Translations under genes and position numbers: made by a program
In this document: positions 47,751 through 57,219 of the stretch, piece by piece
How positions within the stretch are numbered: the stretch's first letter is position 1
How the letters are laid out: each line of letters starts with the position of its first letter
Assembly: GCA_910577255.1 (NCBI GenBank)
Contig: CAJTMH010000002.1
Coordinates: 372,001-436,000, forward strand
From: an uncultured Duncaniella sp.
Lineage (GTDB): Bacteria; Bacteroidota; Bacteroidia; Bacteroidales; Muribaculaceae
DNA: 64,000 nucleotides
Direction: 5' to 3'
The notes under the pieces: generated by a model
Seen by the model: only the letters and a program-made list of their open reading frames with translations
The model's database searches: none
What the model was told of the DNA's origin: nothing

Positions 47751-49451
47751 ATGTTTAAAAATCAACCGGCAGGTTTGTATGTGCTGTCGCTTGCCAACAC
47801 CGGCGAACGTTTCGGCTACTACACCATGCTTGCCATCTTCCTGCTATTCCTGCAGGCTAAGTTCGGCCTCGACTCCACTGTCTCGGGCCAGATATATGCG
47901 GGCTTCCTCGCATTGGTATATTTCATGCCTCTCGTGGGCGGCTGGGTAGCCGACAAGTGGAGCTTCTCCAAATGTGTGGTCACCGGCATATTCGTGATGT
48001 TCATCGGCTATATGGTAATGGCCATACCCACCGACATCCGCAGCACATCGTCACTTGTCATCCTCTGCGCCGCGCTGATCCTGATAGCCGCGGGCACCGG
48101 ACTATTCAAAGGCAACCTGCAGGTTATGGTAGGCGACCTCTACAACGAGGCCCGCTACAGCGGACAGCGCGACGCGGCATTCTCGCTCTTCTACATGGCC
48201 ATCAACATCGGCTCTATGTTTGCCCCAATGGCGGCCACAGCGATGTGCAACATGGCTCTCCAAGCCAAGAACTTAACCTATGTGTCAGCGCTTCCTGCCC
48301 TCTGCAACCAGTATCTCGACGGCAATGAAAACGGTGCTGAACTCATCAACGTCGCCACTGAAAACGGCATGGCCGTCGGCTCCGACGTAGCTGCATTCGC
48401 ATCCGAATACATCACCACACTTTCCACCGGCTACAGCTATGCATTCGGTGTGGCATGTGTGTCGCTCATCGTCAGCTTCCTCATCTACTTCCTCGGTCGC
48501 CGCACTTACGCTCACATCCTTACCGACAAGAAGCAGAACGGCAACGTAAAGGCCACAGCAGCGGCAGCCCCCGAACTCAGCCCCGCACAGACCAAACAGC
48601 GCGTCGTGGCCCTGCTTCTGGTTTTCGCCGTGGTTATCTTCTTCTGGATGGTGTTCCATCAGAACGGTGCCACCCTCACCGAATTTGCCAAGAGCTGCAC
48701 ATCACCTGACGCGTCAGGCTGGACTCGTATCGGATTCAACGTATGGGCACTCCTCAGCGTGGCTGTAGGTGTTTACGCGCTCTTCAACCTCTTCCAGTCC
48801 AAAGGCACTCTCAGCACCGTGATTTCAATCATCATCATAGCGCTTGCCGGATGGGCCATCTACCACTTCTACAGCGTGACCCCCGACCCTGTCACCAGCA
48901 TCCAGCCTCAGCAATACCAGCAGTTCAACCCCTTCTATGTGGTTGCTCTCACTCCATTCTCACTTGCCATATTCGGTTGGCTCGCCAAACGCAAGAAAGA
49001 GCCCTCCGCACCCCGCAAGATCGGCTATGGTATGATAATGGCAGCCGTGGCCTACGGCGTCATGCTCATCGGCTCGCTCAGCATCGTGGGCACTTCAGCT
49101 GCCGTTTCGCCAAACTGGCTCATCTCAACCTATCTGCTCCTGACATTCGCAGAACTTCTCCTCTCACCAATGGGTATAAGCTTCGTGAGCAAGGTTGCTC
49201 CTCCGAAACTCAAGGGCTCAATGATGGGCGGATGGTTTGCCGCCACTGCCGTTGGCAACTACCTGGTGTCGATCCCCATGCTTCTCTGGGGCAAAATCTC
49301 CACCGCAATGCTCTGGGGCATCCTCGTGGCCATCTGCCTTGTATCGGCCGCATTCATCTTCTCGATCATGAAGAAACTTGAGGCTGCCACATCCGATCAG
49401 CCTGCACCTGAGGTTGACAGCCTTGAGACCGTGGAGGACGATGCCATCTGA
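47751..49451 (+). CDS. POT/PTR-family peptide:H+ symporter
   Basis: A 566-residue membrane protein from the ATG at 47751 (MFKNQPAGLYVLS); the frame is open 33 codons upstream over the promoter. The family's GERFGYYTML motif is near residue 18, GTGLFKGNLQ near 118, and the PTR2 signature FYMAINIGS near 146, where the Tyr and Asn contact peptide. About 14 membrane segments. It imports di- and tripeptides with protons. A cytosolic hydrophilic loop lies around residues 260-285. Closed by a long symmetrical terminator. Confidence 0.92.
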   Translation: MFKNQPAGLYVLSLANTGERFGYYTMLAIFLLFLQAKFGLDSTVSGQIYAGFLALVYFMPLVGGWVADKWSFSKCVVTGIFVMFIGYMVMAIPTDIRSTSSLVILCAALILIAAGTGLFKGNLQVMVGDLYNEARYSGQRDAAFSLFYMAINIGSMFAPMAATAMCNMALQAKNLTYVSALPALCNQYLDGNENGAELINVATENGMAVGSDVAAFASEYITTLSTGYSYAFGVACVSLIVSFLIYFLGRRTYAHILTDKKQNGNVKATAAAAPELSPAQTKQRVVALLLVFAVVIFFWMVFHQNGATLTEFAKSCTSPDASGWTRIGFNVWALLSVAVGVYALFNLFQSKGTLSTVISIIIIALAGWAIYHFYSVTPDPVTSIQPQQYQQFNPFYVVALTPFSLAIFGWLAKRKKEPSAPRKIGYGMIMAAVAYGVMLIGSLSIVGTSAAVSPNWLISTYLLLTFAELLLSPMGISFVSKVAPPKLKGSMMGGWFAATAVGNYLVSIPMLLWGKISTAMLWGILVAICLVSAAFIFSIMKKLEAATSDQPAPEVDSLETVEDDAI

Positions 49452-49480
49452 TGCTCCTCTCGTCACTGACTTGAAACACA

Positions 49481-49535
49481 TACCATAAAAATCCGCCTCG
49501 GCCATTCAGAATGACCGAGGCGGATTTTTATGGTA
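49481..49535. terminator. Bidirectional terminator between peptide transporter and ferritin
   Basis: Twenty-six-base arms TACCATAAAAATCCGCCTCG... with one G-U-type position and loop CAG; five A/T on each outer side make it T-rich on both strands. It serves the two convergent genes. Confidence 0.9.
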
Positions 49536-49575
49536 TACATTATCAACAAGGAGACGTGCTCCCCGCTGATGATGA

Positions 49576-50094
49576 TTAATCTTCGTTAAGGATTGAGGGA
49601 GCGGTGTAGGTGCGGGCGGCAAGCTCCTGGTCGAGCATATAGAGACCCATACCATCGTTGCCGATAAGGGTAAACTTATCGATAAGCTGACGGGCATTGT
49701 CCTCCTCTTCAACCTGCTCTGTCACGAACCAAGCGAGACGGTCGCGGGTGGCATAGTCACGTTCAGCCTCAGCGAGAGCGTAGAGATTATTGATGAGAGC
49801 GGTCACCTTCTGTTCATGTTCGAGTGTAGCCTTGAACGCATCAAGAGGTGACGACCATGAAGTGGGAACGGCATCAATAGCCTTGAGGACTACACGTCCG
49901 CCGCGCTGATTGATATAGTTCATGAATACGGTGGCATGAGCCTGCTCTTCCTGAAACTGGATTTTAAACCAGTTGGCAACACCGGGCTTGCCGTCGGCCT
50001 CAAACTGCATAGCCATGGAGAGATAGAGGTACGCGCTCCAAAGCTCGGCATTAATCTGCTCATTGAGAGCATCCTGCACTTTATTGTTCAGCAT
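49576..50094 (-). CDS. ftnA: Ferritin
   Basis: A 172-residue non-haem ferritin from the ATG at 50094 (MLNNKVQDALNEQINAE); the frame is open 41 codons more, but that crosses the promoter. Ferroxidase ligands are visible in NEQINAELWSAYLYLSMA, FQEEQAHATVF (E-x-x-H) and EQVEEEDNA. It oxidises and stores iron in a 24-mer shell; in Bacteroides the homologue is oxygen-responsive, which I cannot see here. Its promoter lies near the end of the glycosyltransferase gene upstream. Confidence 0.95.
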   Translation of the reverse strand: MLNNKVQDALNEQINAELWSAYLYLSMAMQFEADGKPGVANWFKIQFQEEQAHATVFMNYINQRGGRVVLKAIDAVPTSWSSPLDAFKATLEHEQKVTALINNLYALAEAERDYATRDRLAWFVTEQVEEEDNARQLIDKFTLIGNDGMGLYMLDQELAARTYTAPSILNED

Positions 50095-50159
50095 AATTGT
50101 TAAAGTATTTATTGTGTTATAGAATTGAGATTTATTATTCAAAACATACTTATTGGCTG

Positions 50160-50167
50160 CAAAGTTA
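50160..50167 (-). promoter_or_regulatory. -7 element of the ferritin gene
   Basis: TAACTTTG followed by CAGCC on the minus strand, 65 nt before the ATG at 50094; identical over 12 bases to the nadB and HD elements. No TTG at the right spacing. Confidence 0.5.
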
Positions 50168-50213
50168 CTGCTTTGACATGATTTACACTTCAGAACAAGT
50201 GTTAATTTTTCGG

Positions 50214-51137
50214 TCATGAATCCTTTTCCAGGAAGCGATACAGGTCATAGTTGTCAAACAGAGCCTTAATCTGCCGTTCGTACTCACCACGCGAATGATT
50301 GTTCTTTTCCAAGGATTCAAATTGGTGGGTAGGATTATACGTATATATACTCTTATAAGCATTTTCGGCATAGGCCATCCTGACCGGTGTACCCTGCATG
50401 AGTGACATGGCCTTGAACCAGAAATCATCCGTGGAAGCGCTGAATTTCCTGAAACCCTCCTCGTTGAACACCTCCTCATGAAGTGAATGCGGAGGATAGA
50501 GCACACCACCCACACCCTCCGGGAGATAGGCCATACCGGCATTGTCGGTATGACCGACGAAAGGCCAGTCCACAAAGCGTCCCGACACTCCGTCACGGTC
50601 CATCTGTATACGTCTGGCCCGCAGGGCCACTATATCGCCGGGATAGACCTCATGCACACACAGCAGACGCGATAACACATCATATTCATAATAACAGTCA
50701 TCATCCACAGTGATTACCGTCGCCTCAGGGAAAGCCTTTAGCGAAGGGATGAGTTTGGTATGTGGCCCTATATCATCACAAAATCGTATCTCCAGACCTC
50801 GATCACGCAGCTTGCGCAGGGCAAACGGAAGCATCCCCGGCGCGTCAAAACGATGGTCGAGCCAAAGGACTATCCTGTTAGGAAGCGCAGTCTGCTCCAT
50901 GATGCTCTCTATGGCCAATGCCACATAATTGATTCTGCGGCCGAAAGTAGTAAGCGACACCACCACTTCCGATGAGCCATATTTCCTGTCGGTGATGCCG
51001 GCTTCTGTCCTGAACAGTATGTTTTGCTTCAACGACTGTTCACGTGCCTCCAGTGACAACCCGTTAATCCCCCACTTCAAATCAGCCGAGGTGGGATATG
51101 ACAGCAGCAATTCTTTTAATTTTGAAAACATCTTCAT
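50214..51137 (-). CDS. Glycosyltransferase-like protein, copy 2 of a tandem pair
   Basis: A 307-residue protein with a central VSLTTFGRRINYV, IVLWLDHRFDAPG and the metal-binding-like TVDDDCYYEYD (DxD) near residue 145, all shared with the gene just upstream. It is a cytosolic protein without membrane segments. The family resembles bacterial A-fold glycosyltransferases that add a sugar to lipid-linked or surface glycans; donor and acceptor are unknown. Four bp separate it from its paralogue, so they form an operon. The end overlaps the in-frame upstream extension of ferritin only, not the gene itself. Confidence 0.72.
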   Translation of the reverse strand: MKMFSKLKELLLSYPTSADLKWGINGLSLEAREQSLKQNILFRTEAGITDRKYGSSEVVVSLTTFGRRINYVALAIESIMEQTALPNRIVLWLDHRFDAPGMLPFALRKLRDRGLEIRFCDDIGPHTKLIPSLKAFPEATVITVDDDCYYEYDVLSRLLCVHEVYPGDIVALRARRIQMDRDGVSGRFVDWPFVGHTDNAGMAYLPEGVGGVLYPPHSLHEEVFNEEGFRKFSASTDDFWFKAMSLMQGTPVRMAYAENAYKSIYTYNPTHQFESLEKNNHSRGEYERQIKALFDNYDLYRFLEKDS

Positions 51138-51141
51138 TCAA

Positions 51142-52059
51142 TCAGTCCTCCTTCAGTTTATCCCAAAGTGAATAATGGTCCATCACAGCCTTGAACTGCC
51201 GGTCGTTACCTCCGGCAAGCGCGTTATACGACTGCAACGCCAAGGCCGGATCAAACTCATGAAGATACAGATCCATACCCCTCGCGTTATGGCTGAACAC
51301 CTTGACGACCTTAGTCCCTTTAAGAAGGGACATGGCTTTGAACCACACATCGTCAGCCTTCGGGCACAGCGACTTTATTTTCTCCACATCGGTCACATCC
51401 TCATGTAACACGCCAGGAGGATATAACACCCCACCTACACCTTGCGCAAGCGTGTTGGAATGAGGCTTTTCATCCACCTGACTTTTCTCCCATTGTGCAG
51501 CCGGGAGCAGATTTCCGTCAGCACCAGTGATAGAGATGACCCAGTGGGCACTTATGGCATCAGGATGCGACAGATAGCCACGGTAGAGATTATCAAGCAG
51601 ATCATATTCATAATAGCAGTCATCATCCACTGTTACGATCAGTGCATCCGGGAAAGCCGTCAAAGCAGGCAGAAGCTTGGTGTGGGGCCCGATGTCATCG
51701 CAAAAGCGCAATTCAAGACCACGCTTTTCCAACAGGCGCAGCGCCGCAGGGATTGACCCCGGAGCCTCAAACCGGTGATCAAGCCAAAGGACTATGCGGT
51801 TGGCTTGCAAAGTCTGTTCCATGAGGCTCTCTATGGCCAAAGCCACGAAATTAATCCTCGATCCGAAGGTGGTCAGCGAGACTATCAACTCCTTTCCGTC
51901 ATATTTCTCCGCAGTCACACCCGGATCTTCTCGGTAAAGGATATTCTGTTTAAGTCGTTCGGCCCGCTGCTCAACTTTCAATGGCACCAACGCCCATTCA
52001 AGGTCCTTGCGTGTTGGATAGGACAACAGCAGCTGCTTTATATTTGAAATTAGGCTCAT
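51142..52059 (-). CDS. Glycosyltransferase-like protein, copy 1 of a tandem pair
   Basis: A 305-residue paralogue of the following gene. Shared blocks are VSLTTFGSRINFV, RIVLWLDHRFEAPG, RFCDDIGPHTKLLPAL and TVDDDCYYEYDLL (DxD near residue 145). Divergence is concentrated in the second half (after about residue 165), which in this fold normally sets acceptor choice, so the two copies probably act on different acceptors. No signal peptide. First gene of the pair; a -7 element lies 60 nt upstream. Confidence 0.72.
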   Translation of the reverse strand: MSLISNIKQLLLSYPTRKDLEWALVPLKVEQRAERLKQNILYREDPGVTAEKYDGKELIVSLTTFGSRINFVALAIESLMEQTLQANRIVLWLDHRFEAPGSIPAALRLLEKRGLELRFCDDIGPHTKLLPALTAFPDALIVTVDDDCYYEYDLLDNLYRGYLSHPDAISAHWVISITGADGNLLPAAQWEKSQVDEKPHSNTLAQGVGGVLYPPGVLHEDVTDVEKIKSLCPKADDVWFKAMSLLKGTKVVKVFSHNARGMDLYLHEFDPALALQSYNALAGGNDRQFKAVMDHYSLWDKLKED

Positions 52060-52118
52060 AACTATCGGTTTACCGGCCGTAGCCCCTTAACAACATATAT
52101 CCGGGCTTAGGCCAAGTG

Positions 52119-52126
52119 CAAAGATA
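52119..52126 (-). promoter_or_regulatory. -7 element of the tandem glycosyltransferase pair
   Basis: TATCTTTG followed by CAC on the minus strand, 60 nt before the ATG at 52059. No TTG at the right spacing. Confidence 0.45.
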
Positions 52127-52180
52127 CCTATTTTATAATAACATACCCTCCGGGGGCTCCTAAATTATTGTTAAATTATT

Positions 52181-52211
52181 TTGTGAACTGGAGTTGAATA
52201 TTGTAACTTTG
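52181..52211 (+). promoter_or_regulatory. Promoter of the DUF4369-like lipoprotein gene
   Basis: TTG (52181-52183), a 20-nt spacer and TAACTTTG (52204-52211) match both Bacteroidetes elements exactly. Predicted leader about 14 nt to the ATG at 52232. Confidence 0.7.
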
Positions 52212-52231
52212 TCATCGCTAACTCACCCCGA

Positions 52232-53311
52232 ATGAAACATTTTTACCTCATAATTCTCACTTTGCTACTCGTGGCCTGCGGTGACGAAGAGCAGTTTACC
52301 ATTGATTGCGACATTAAGGGTCTCGGTTCCAAAGGCGTGGAAATGGTATATTATAATAAGGGATACCGAAAAGTGACGTTCCACCCTGTCGACAATAAAG
52401 TCCGACTCAAAGGCGACTCCCCGGATCTCACCATGGTCGACCTCTTCACGCTTGACGGCGACCTGATTTTCACCTGCGTAGCCAAAAACGGCGAAGAGCT
52501 CGAGGTCAAAATGACCCTTGACGATCCGGCTTCTTTACGAATCAAGGGTAACAAACCGTCCGAACAATACTCCGAATTCCTTTCAGCCAACAGTGACGTC
52601 CTCAACAGTCGCTCCCCTCATGACATCAACGCGCTGCTCACAGAGGAAATTTCCGCACATCCTGACCGCATATCCTCCACCATGCTTCTGATAACCCGGT
52701 TCTATACCCCTGGCTATGAGATGCTGGCCGACTCGCTGCTCAACGTACTGGCTGTGGAAGCACGCCCGGCAGGTCTCTCACGCAGTTACTCATCCATGGT
52801 AGGCGAGCAGGTCTCTGCCACCGCTCGTGGTGATGTAAAACCTATCACCATCCATTCAGGACGCGACACAATAGCCAAATTCACACCCTCTTTCCAAAGC
52901 TACGGACTCCTGGCCTTTGTATCGGCGCGCAAACCCGACTCCATCACAAGCAAACTCCGGGCACTGTATGACGACATGTCGTCCAAACGCTTTAAACTGC
53001 TTGAAATATCCCTTCAGACCGACAGTCTCACATGGCGTACAGCCATATCCGGCGACAACGCCAAATGGATGCAGGCGTGGGTCCCCGGAGGCAGCGGCGC
53101 ACAACAGATACGCAATCTTGCCATTCCTCGCACCCCCTATTTCATAGTCACCGACAGCACCGGAAGCCAGATTTACCGTGGCTCATCAATCTCTATGGCC
53201 GACACCATTCTGCGTAGCCATATGCGTCCCGAGCCCTCCCAACCTGACTCGGTAGTCGCACAACCCACCGATTCACTCAACACAATAAAGGCCGCCAACA
53301 CTGCGTTATAA
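52232..53311 (+). CDS. Lipoprotein with DUF4369-like N-terminal domain and thioredoxin-like region
   Basis: A 359-residue lipoprotein; signal II peptide MKHFYLIILTLLLVAC with Cys near residue 16. The next 100 residues look like DUF4369 (a beta domain found in front of Bacteroidetes thioredoxin-like proteins). The last part (VPGGSGAQQIRNLAIPRTPYF, FIVTDSTGSQIYRG) resembles a thioredoxin-fold end with the cis-Pro, but no CxxC active site is present, so it is unlikely to be a redox enzyme. Location: inner face of outer membrane or periplasm. Followed by a second lipoprotein 63 bp on. Confidence 0.72.
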   Translation: MKHFYLIILTLLLVACGDEEQFTIDCDIKGLGSKGVEMVYYNKGYRKVTFHPVDNKVRLKGDSPDLTMVDLFTLDGDLIFTCVAKNGEELEVKMTLDDPASLRIKGNKPSEQYSEFLSANSDVLNSRSPHDINALLTEEISAHPDRISSTMLLITRFYTPGYEMLADSLLNVLAVEARPAGLSRSYSSMVGEQVSATARGDVKPITIHSGRDTIAKFTPSFQSYGLLAFVSARKPDSITSKLRALYDDMSSKRFKLLEISLQTDSLTWRTAISGDNAKWMQAWVPGGSGAQQIRNLAIPRTPYFIVTDSTGSQIYRGSSISMADTILRSHMRPEPSQPDSVVAQPTDSLNTIKAANTAL

Positions 53312-53374
53312 CCCAAAGAGCCGGACATATCACATACACCTAATTGCCTTAACATTCCGGCTCAATCCCCTATA

Positions 53375-54772
53375 ATGAAAACACTCTTCCTCCTGTTTCT
53401 GACACTCATAGTATTAGCGTTGATGCCCTCATGCATAGAGGACAGCATTGACACATCCCCCTCATCACAGCCTGAATTCTCGGTTGACACATTAAAGATG
53501 GGGGTTATTTTCACCGACCAGCCCACTCCTACTCACCGGTTCCTTGTCTACAACCGTCATGACAAGGTAATGAGCATATCCAACATATCACTGAGAAGCG
53601 GCCAGAAAATTTTCCGGATGAATGCTGACGGCTTCTCAGGCGAGACATTCCAGAACATCGAAATCCGCCCCAACGACTCGATTTTCGTATTTGTCGAAGC
53701 CACCGTCCCCCCGAGTGGCACACCGGCGCTCACACCTACCACCGACTATATCGACTTCACCACCAATGGTGTGACTCGTTCCATTCTGTTGCTTGCCGAG
53801 GCTCAGGACGTGGAGCGTCGCCACGGCCTGGTGATTACCGAGGACTCCCGCTGGGATGCCACTTACCCATATCAGATTTTTGATTCACTCGTGGTAGACC
53901 ACGGTGTTACCCTCACATTGAGCGAGGGAACCGCGTTGCACTTCCATGACAAAGCATACATGCGCATCTATGGCTCTCTCGTCACTGAAGGGACCCCGCA
54001 GAATCCTGTCAATCTTTCAGGCGACCGCACCGATAATGTGGTTGGCGATATCTCGTTTGACCTCATGGCCTCACAGTGGGACCGCCTTGAGTTTGCCCCC
54101 GAAAGCAAAGGAAATCGTCTCAGCCACACTGTAATCCGCAACACATCCAACGGTGTCATCGCCGATTCTCTCTCCCAAGTCACATTTCTCAACTGCCGGT
54201 TACGAAATTCTGCCGACTACTCGCTGGTGAGCCGCTATGCTGATGTTTCCCTCTACGGCTGCGAACTCGCCGAGGCATCCAACGGTGTCCTCGCCATCAT
54301 GGGTGGTAAACTCACGGCCAATCATTGCACATTTGCCAACTACTACCTCTTCTCAGGTCTTCGTGGAGCATCCGTCCAATTCTTCCATTTCAGCCCCGAC
54401 AGCGACAACGAATCGGGAATGCCATATCTCACAGCCGATTTCGCCAATTCGATTTTCTATGGCAACGGCACGGATTTATCCGAAGGCGACTTCACCGGTA
54501 CCGACATTTATTTCAACCGATGCCTGTTCAAAAGCGCCGGAAATGACGATGACAACTTCATCAATTCCATCTGGGACACCGACCCGCTCTATTACACCGT
54601 ACGTAACGATTATTATTTTGATTACCGTCTGCAGCCTGACTCCCCCGCCCGCGGAGTAGCCGACCCGACTTTGACTGCCACAGAAGCTGCCTATGACTTT
54701 TATGGCACTCCTCGTCTACCCTATCCTCATCTTGGAGCCTACCAGACTGATGGGGACGCCGGCAACAATTGA
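53375..54772 (+). CDS. Lipoprotein with right-handed beta-helix repeats
   Basis: A 465-residue lipoprotein; lipobox LALMPSC near residue 20. An N-terminal beta-sandwich-like part (about 35-145) is followed by a beta-helix with repeated short strands, for example LSEGTALHFHDKAYMRIYGS, LEFAPESKGNRLSHTVIRN, VTFLNCRLRN and SLYGCELAEASNG. Beta-helix proteins often bind or cut polysaccharides; no catalytic residues can be named here, so a binding or scaffold role is as likely. The C-terminus has RLQPDSPARG, usual in such proteins. trpB starts 34 bp after its stop. Confidence 0.75.
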   Translation: MKTLFLLFLTLIVLALMPSCIEDSIDTSPSSQPEFSVDTLKMGVIFTDQPTPTHRFLVYNRHDKVMSISNISLRSGQKIFRMNADGFSGETFQNIEIRPNDSIFVFVEATVPPSGTPALTPTTDYIDFTTNGVTRSILLLAEAQDVERRHGLVITEDSRWDATYPYQIFDSLVVDHGVTLTLSEGTALHFHDKAYMRIYGSLVTEGTPQNPVNLSGDRTDNVVGDISFDLMASQWDRLEFAPESKGNRLSHTVIRNTSNGVIADSLSQVTFLNCRLRNSADYSLVSRYADVSLYGCELAEASNGVLAIMGGKLTANHCTFANYYLFSGLRGASVQFFHFSPDSDNESGMPYLTADFANSIFYGNGTDLSEGDFTGTDIYFNRCLFKSAGNDDDNFINSIWDTDPLYYTVRNDYYFDYRLQPDSPARGVADPTLTATEAAYDFYGTPRLPYPHLGAYQTDGDAGNN

Positions 54773-54806
54773 CCGCAGAGGTATCTCAACATCACTTTTC
54801 ATAATT

Positions 54807-56006
54807 ATGAACCATTTCACCCTCAACTTGCCCCCGGATTCCGAGGGATTCTACGGCAAATTCGGAGGCACATTTGTCCCCGACATCCTTCGTCCCAATA
54901 TCACAGCGCTTAAGGAAGCCTATCTTAAATATATCGACGATCCTGACTTTCAGGAAGAATTTGATAAATTGATGCGTGACTACGTCGGACGCCCCACTCC
55001 GCTATATTATGCCAAACGCCTGAGCGAGAAATACGGCACCAACGTATACCTGAAACGTGAGGATCTTAACCACACAGGCGCACACAAAATCAACAATGCC
55101 ATCGGACAGGTTCTATTGGCCAAGCGCATGGGCAAACATCGTGTCATAGCTGAGACCGGAGCCGGCCAGCATGGAGTTGCCACGGCCACCGTATGTGCCC
55201 TGATGGGTATGGAATGTACCGTCTATATGGGCAAACTTGATGTGGACCGTCAGCGTCCCAATGTGGAGAGGATGAAAATGCTCGGAGCCAACGTGGTCCC
55301 TGTCACCAAGGGGAGCGCGACACTGGCCGATGCTGTCGACGTGGCATTGATGGATTGGTGCGAGAATCCTGACGAGACATTCTATCTCCTTGGGAGCGCG
55401 GTAGGTCCTGATCCTTACCCGCAGATGGTGGCACGTTTCCAGTCAATCATAAGCGAGGAAATCAAACAGCAGCTCCTGCAACTGACCGGCAAACCCAATC
55501 CTGACTATGTGATAGCCTGTATCGGAGGAGGAAGTAACGCATCCGGAGCTTTCTATCACTTTATTCCAGAGGAAAATGTACAGCTGATATCCGCCGAAGC
55601 AGGCGGACTTGGCGCCAATTCGGGCAAAACAGCCGCCTCTCTCACGGCCGGACGCGAAGGCATCATACATGGATTCAAGACCATGGTCCTTCTTGACGAT
55701 GACGGAAACATCGAGGAACCTTACAGCATTTCCGCCGGCCTCGATTATCCTGGCATCGGGCCGATGCTCGCTCATCTTGCCGACACCGTACGCACCAAAG
55801 TAATCCCTGTAAATGATGACCAGGCACTCAAAGCAGCCCATGAAATCACCGCTCTCGAAGGCATTATCCCTGCACTTGAAAGCTCCCACGCCATTGCCGT
55901 GCTTGACATCTTGAAATTCAAACCCTCCGACACTGTGGTGATTAATCTCTCAGGCAGAGGCGACAAGGACCTCTCCACCTATCTTGGCATCCCTGTCAAC
56001 GAATAG
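54807..56006 (+). CDS. trpB: Tryptophan synthase beta chain
   Basis: A 399-residue PLP enzyme from the ATG at 54807 (MNHFTLNLPPD); the frame is open 38 codons upstream but overlaps the lipoprotein gene. PLP Lys is in LNHTGAHKINNAIGQ, the catalytic Glu in ETGAGQHGVATA, the phosphate loop is CIGGGSNASGAF, and the C-terminal GRGDKDLSTYLG is typical of the TrpB1 type. It joins indole and serine to tryptophan and normally works with TrpA. No trpA or other trp gene is near, so it may be a second copy or the trp genes are scattered. Closed by a strong terminator. Confidence 0.94.
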   Translation: MNHFTLNLPPDSEGFYGKFGGTFVPDILRPNITALKEAYLKYIDDPDFQEEFDKLMRDYVGRPTPLYYAKRLSEKYGTNVYLKREDLNHTGAHKINNAIGQVLLAKRMGKHRVIAETGAGQHGVATATVCALMGMECTVYMGKLDVDRQRPNVERMKMLGANVVPVTKGSATLADAVDVALMDWCENPDETFYLLGSAVGPDPYPQMVARFQSIISEEIKQQLLQLTGKPNPDYVIACIGGGSNASGAFYHFIPEENVQLISAEAGGLGANSGKTAASLTAGREGIIHGFKTMVLLDDDGNIEEPYSISAGLDYPGIGPMLAHLADTVRTKVIPVNDDQALKAAHEITALEGIIPALESSHAIAVLDILKFKPSDTVVINLSGRGDKDLSTYLGIPVNE

Positions 56007-56029
56007 GTTATATAGACATACACTGAAAT

Positions 56030-56080
56030 AGGGGAACCGCCCCGGAACATCATCGTTCCGGGGCGGTTCCCCTATATTTT
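56030..56080 (+). terminator. Terminator after trpB (possibly bidirectional)
   Basis: A perfect 20-bp stem (TAGGGGAACCGCCCCGGAAC and complement) with a 6-nt loop, followed by TATTTT on the plus strand, between convergent genes. Confidence 0.85.
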
Positions 56081-56095
56081 CATTGCGACAATGGC

Positions 56096-57190
56096 CTACT
56101 GTGCTATAGCGCCAAGCTCACGTATCCCCCCTGTGAGAGGATTGAAATGCAGATATGACGGTGATTTCTTGGAAGTGAACAAATCAGGGTCAAGGCCGAA
56201 CACTGCCCCATACTGGGCCACGTCAAAATCACCTTGACACAAGGTGTTGCCATCATACTGCAAAGTCACCCTCGCAGTGCCGGGAATTCTGTAAGCCACT
56301 CCACCTTTCGGAAAACTCTTTGTCACCCCTTTGTCATTGACAGGCAATTTGCCATAAGAGGTCGGAGTGACAGTCACATAGATAGGATCGCCCGAGAGAT
56401 CAGCCGGCTCAACGAGGCCATCCACTGCCGACAACCTGGCCACAATCATACGTTCAGGCTCACCCTCTTCGGGCACATATACACGGAATGTCTTTACCTC
56501 CACCGATGTCTGGGTTGTGCCGAGGAACATAGCTGTAAGAGCCTCTTCCTGAGCCGAAAGCTGCTCAAGAGCCAATTTCATAGCCGCACCGTCCGACGGC
56601 ATGGCATCGGCCTGTCCTGATATGATTTCGTTACGGTTGCCACGCAATTCATATATTTTTGCGGCTGCAAGTTCAGCTTTTTTGGCTGACGAACGGCTTT
56701 GTATCATTTCAGGAGTCACAGCCTGTTGGGCAACAGGACGCTGCAACACTGTGGGCTCGGGAGCCACAGCCGCGGGGAGCGGCGAAAGGTCAGGAGCGCC
56801 ATCATACCCTTCGTCATTTATCGCCAAAGGAAAATTCTCATCATTGACCATAACATAAGCACCGTTGCCACCTTTGAGTGTCACCAGATAACGCTGCTCT
56901 TCGTCGGCAAGCGCCACAGCATTAATCACAGCCTCGGTGATACGCCATGAGGTCGAGGGAGCGAGGATAGGCACAGTACTGAGGTATTTCTTGGCATACT
57001 GGTAGAAATCACCCGGAGTCTTGACGGTTTTCTCAACCGCTATCGTGACATCAAAGGCTGTTACGGGAAGTGTGTAAATCAATCCGTACTCACTCGCCTT
57101 GGTGGCAGTAAGTTTGGATGTGGACTGAGCTGCAGCTGTAGCCCCGGCCAGCAGTGCCATCCCAACGGCTATTGATATTATTTTTTTCAT
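56096..57190 (-). CDS. Secreted DUF4831 family protein
   Basis: A 364-residue protein with signal peptide MKKIISIAVGMALLAGATAAA. The body shows the DUF4831 pattern: GLIYTLPVTAFDVTIAVEKT, PGDFYQYAKKYL and, later, YRIPGTARVTL. Two domain halves separated by a Pro- and Ala-rich linker (about residues 140-170). Function unknown; the family is found in Bacteroidetes. It follows the NAD(P)HX repair gene by 29 bp and is probably in the same operon. Confidence 0.82.
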   Translation of the reverse strand: MKKIISIAVGMALLAGATAAAQSTSKLTATKASEYGLIYTLPVTAFDVTIAVEKTVKTPGDFYQYAKKYLSTVPILAPSTSWRITEAVINAVALADEEQRYLVTLKGGNGAYVMVNDENFPLAINDEGYDGAPDLSPLPAAVAPEPTVLQRPVAQQAVTPEMIQSRSSAKKAELAAAKIYELRGNRNEIISGQADAMPSDGAAMKLALEQLSAQEEALTAMFLGTTQTSVEVKTFRVYVPEEGEPERMIVARLSAVDGLVEPADLSGDPIYVTVTPTSYGKLPVNDKGVTKSFPKGGVAYRIPGTARVTLQYDGNTLCQGDFDVAQYGAVFGLDPDLFTSKKSPSYLHFNPLTGGIRELGAIAQ

Positions 57191-57219
57191 ATCCTATATT
57201 GGCTTGTTTTAAGTTCTTA

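Noticed and set aside
52232..53311. Redox-active thioredoxin (ResA/TlpA type)
   Set aside because: The C-terminal part looks thioredoxin-like but has no CxxC motif.
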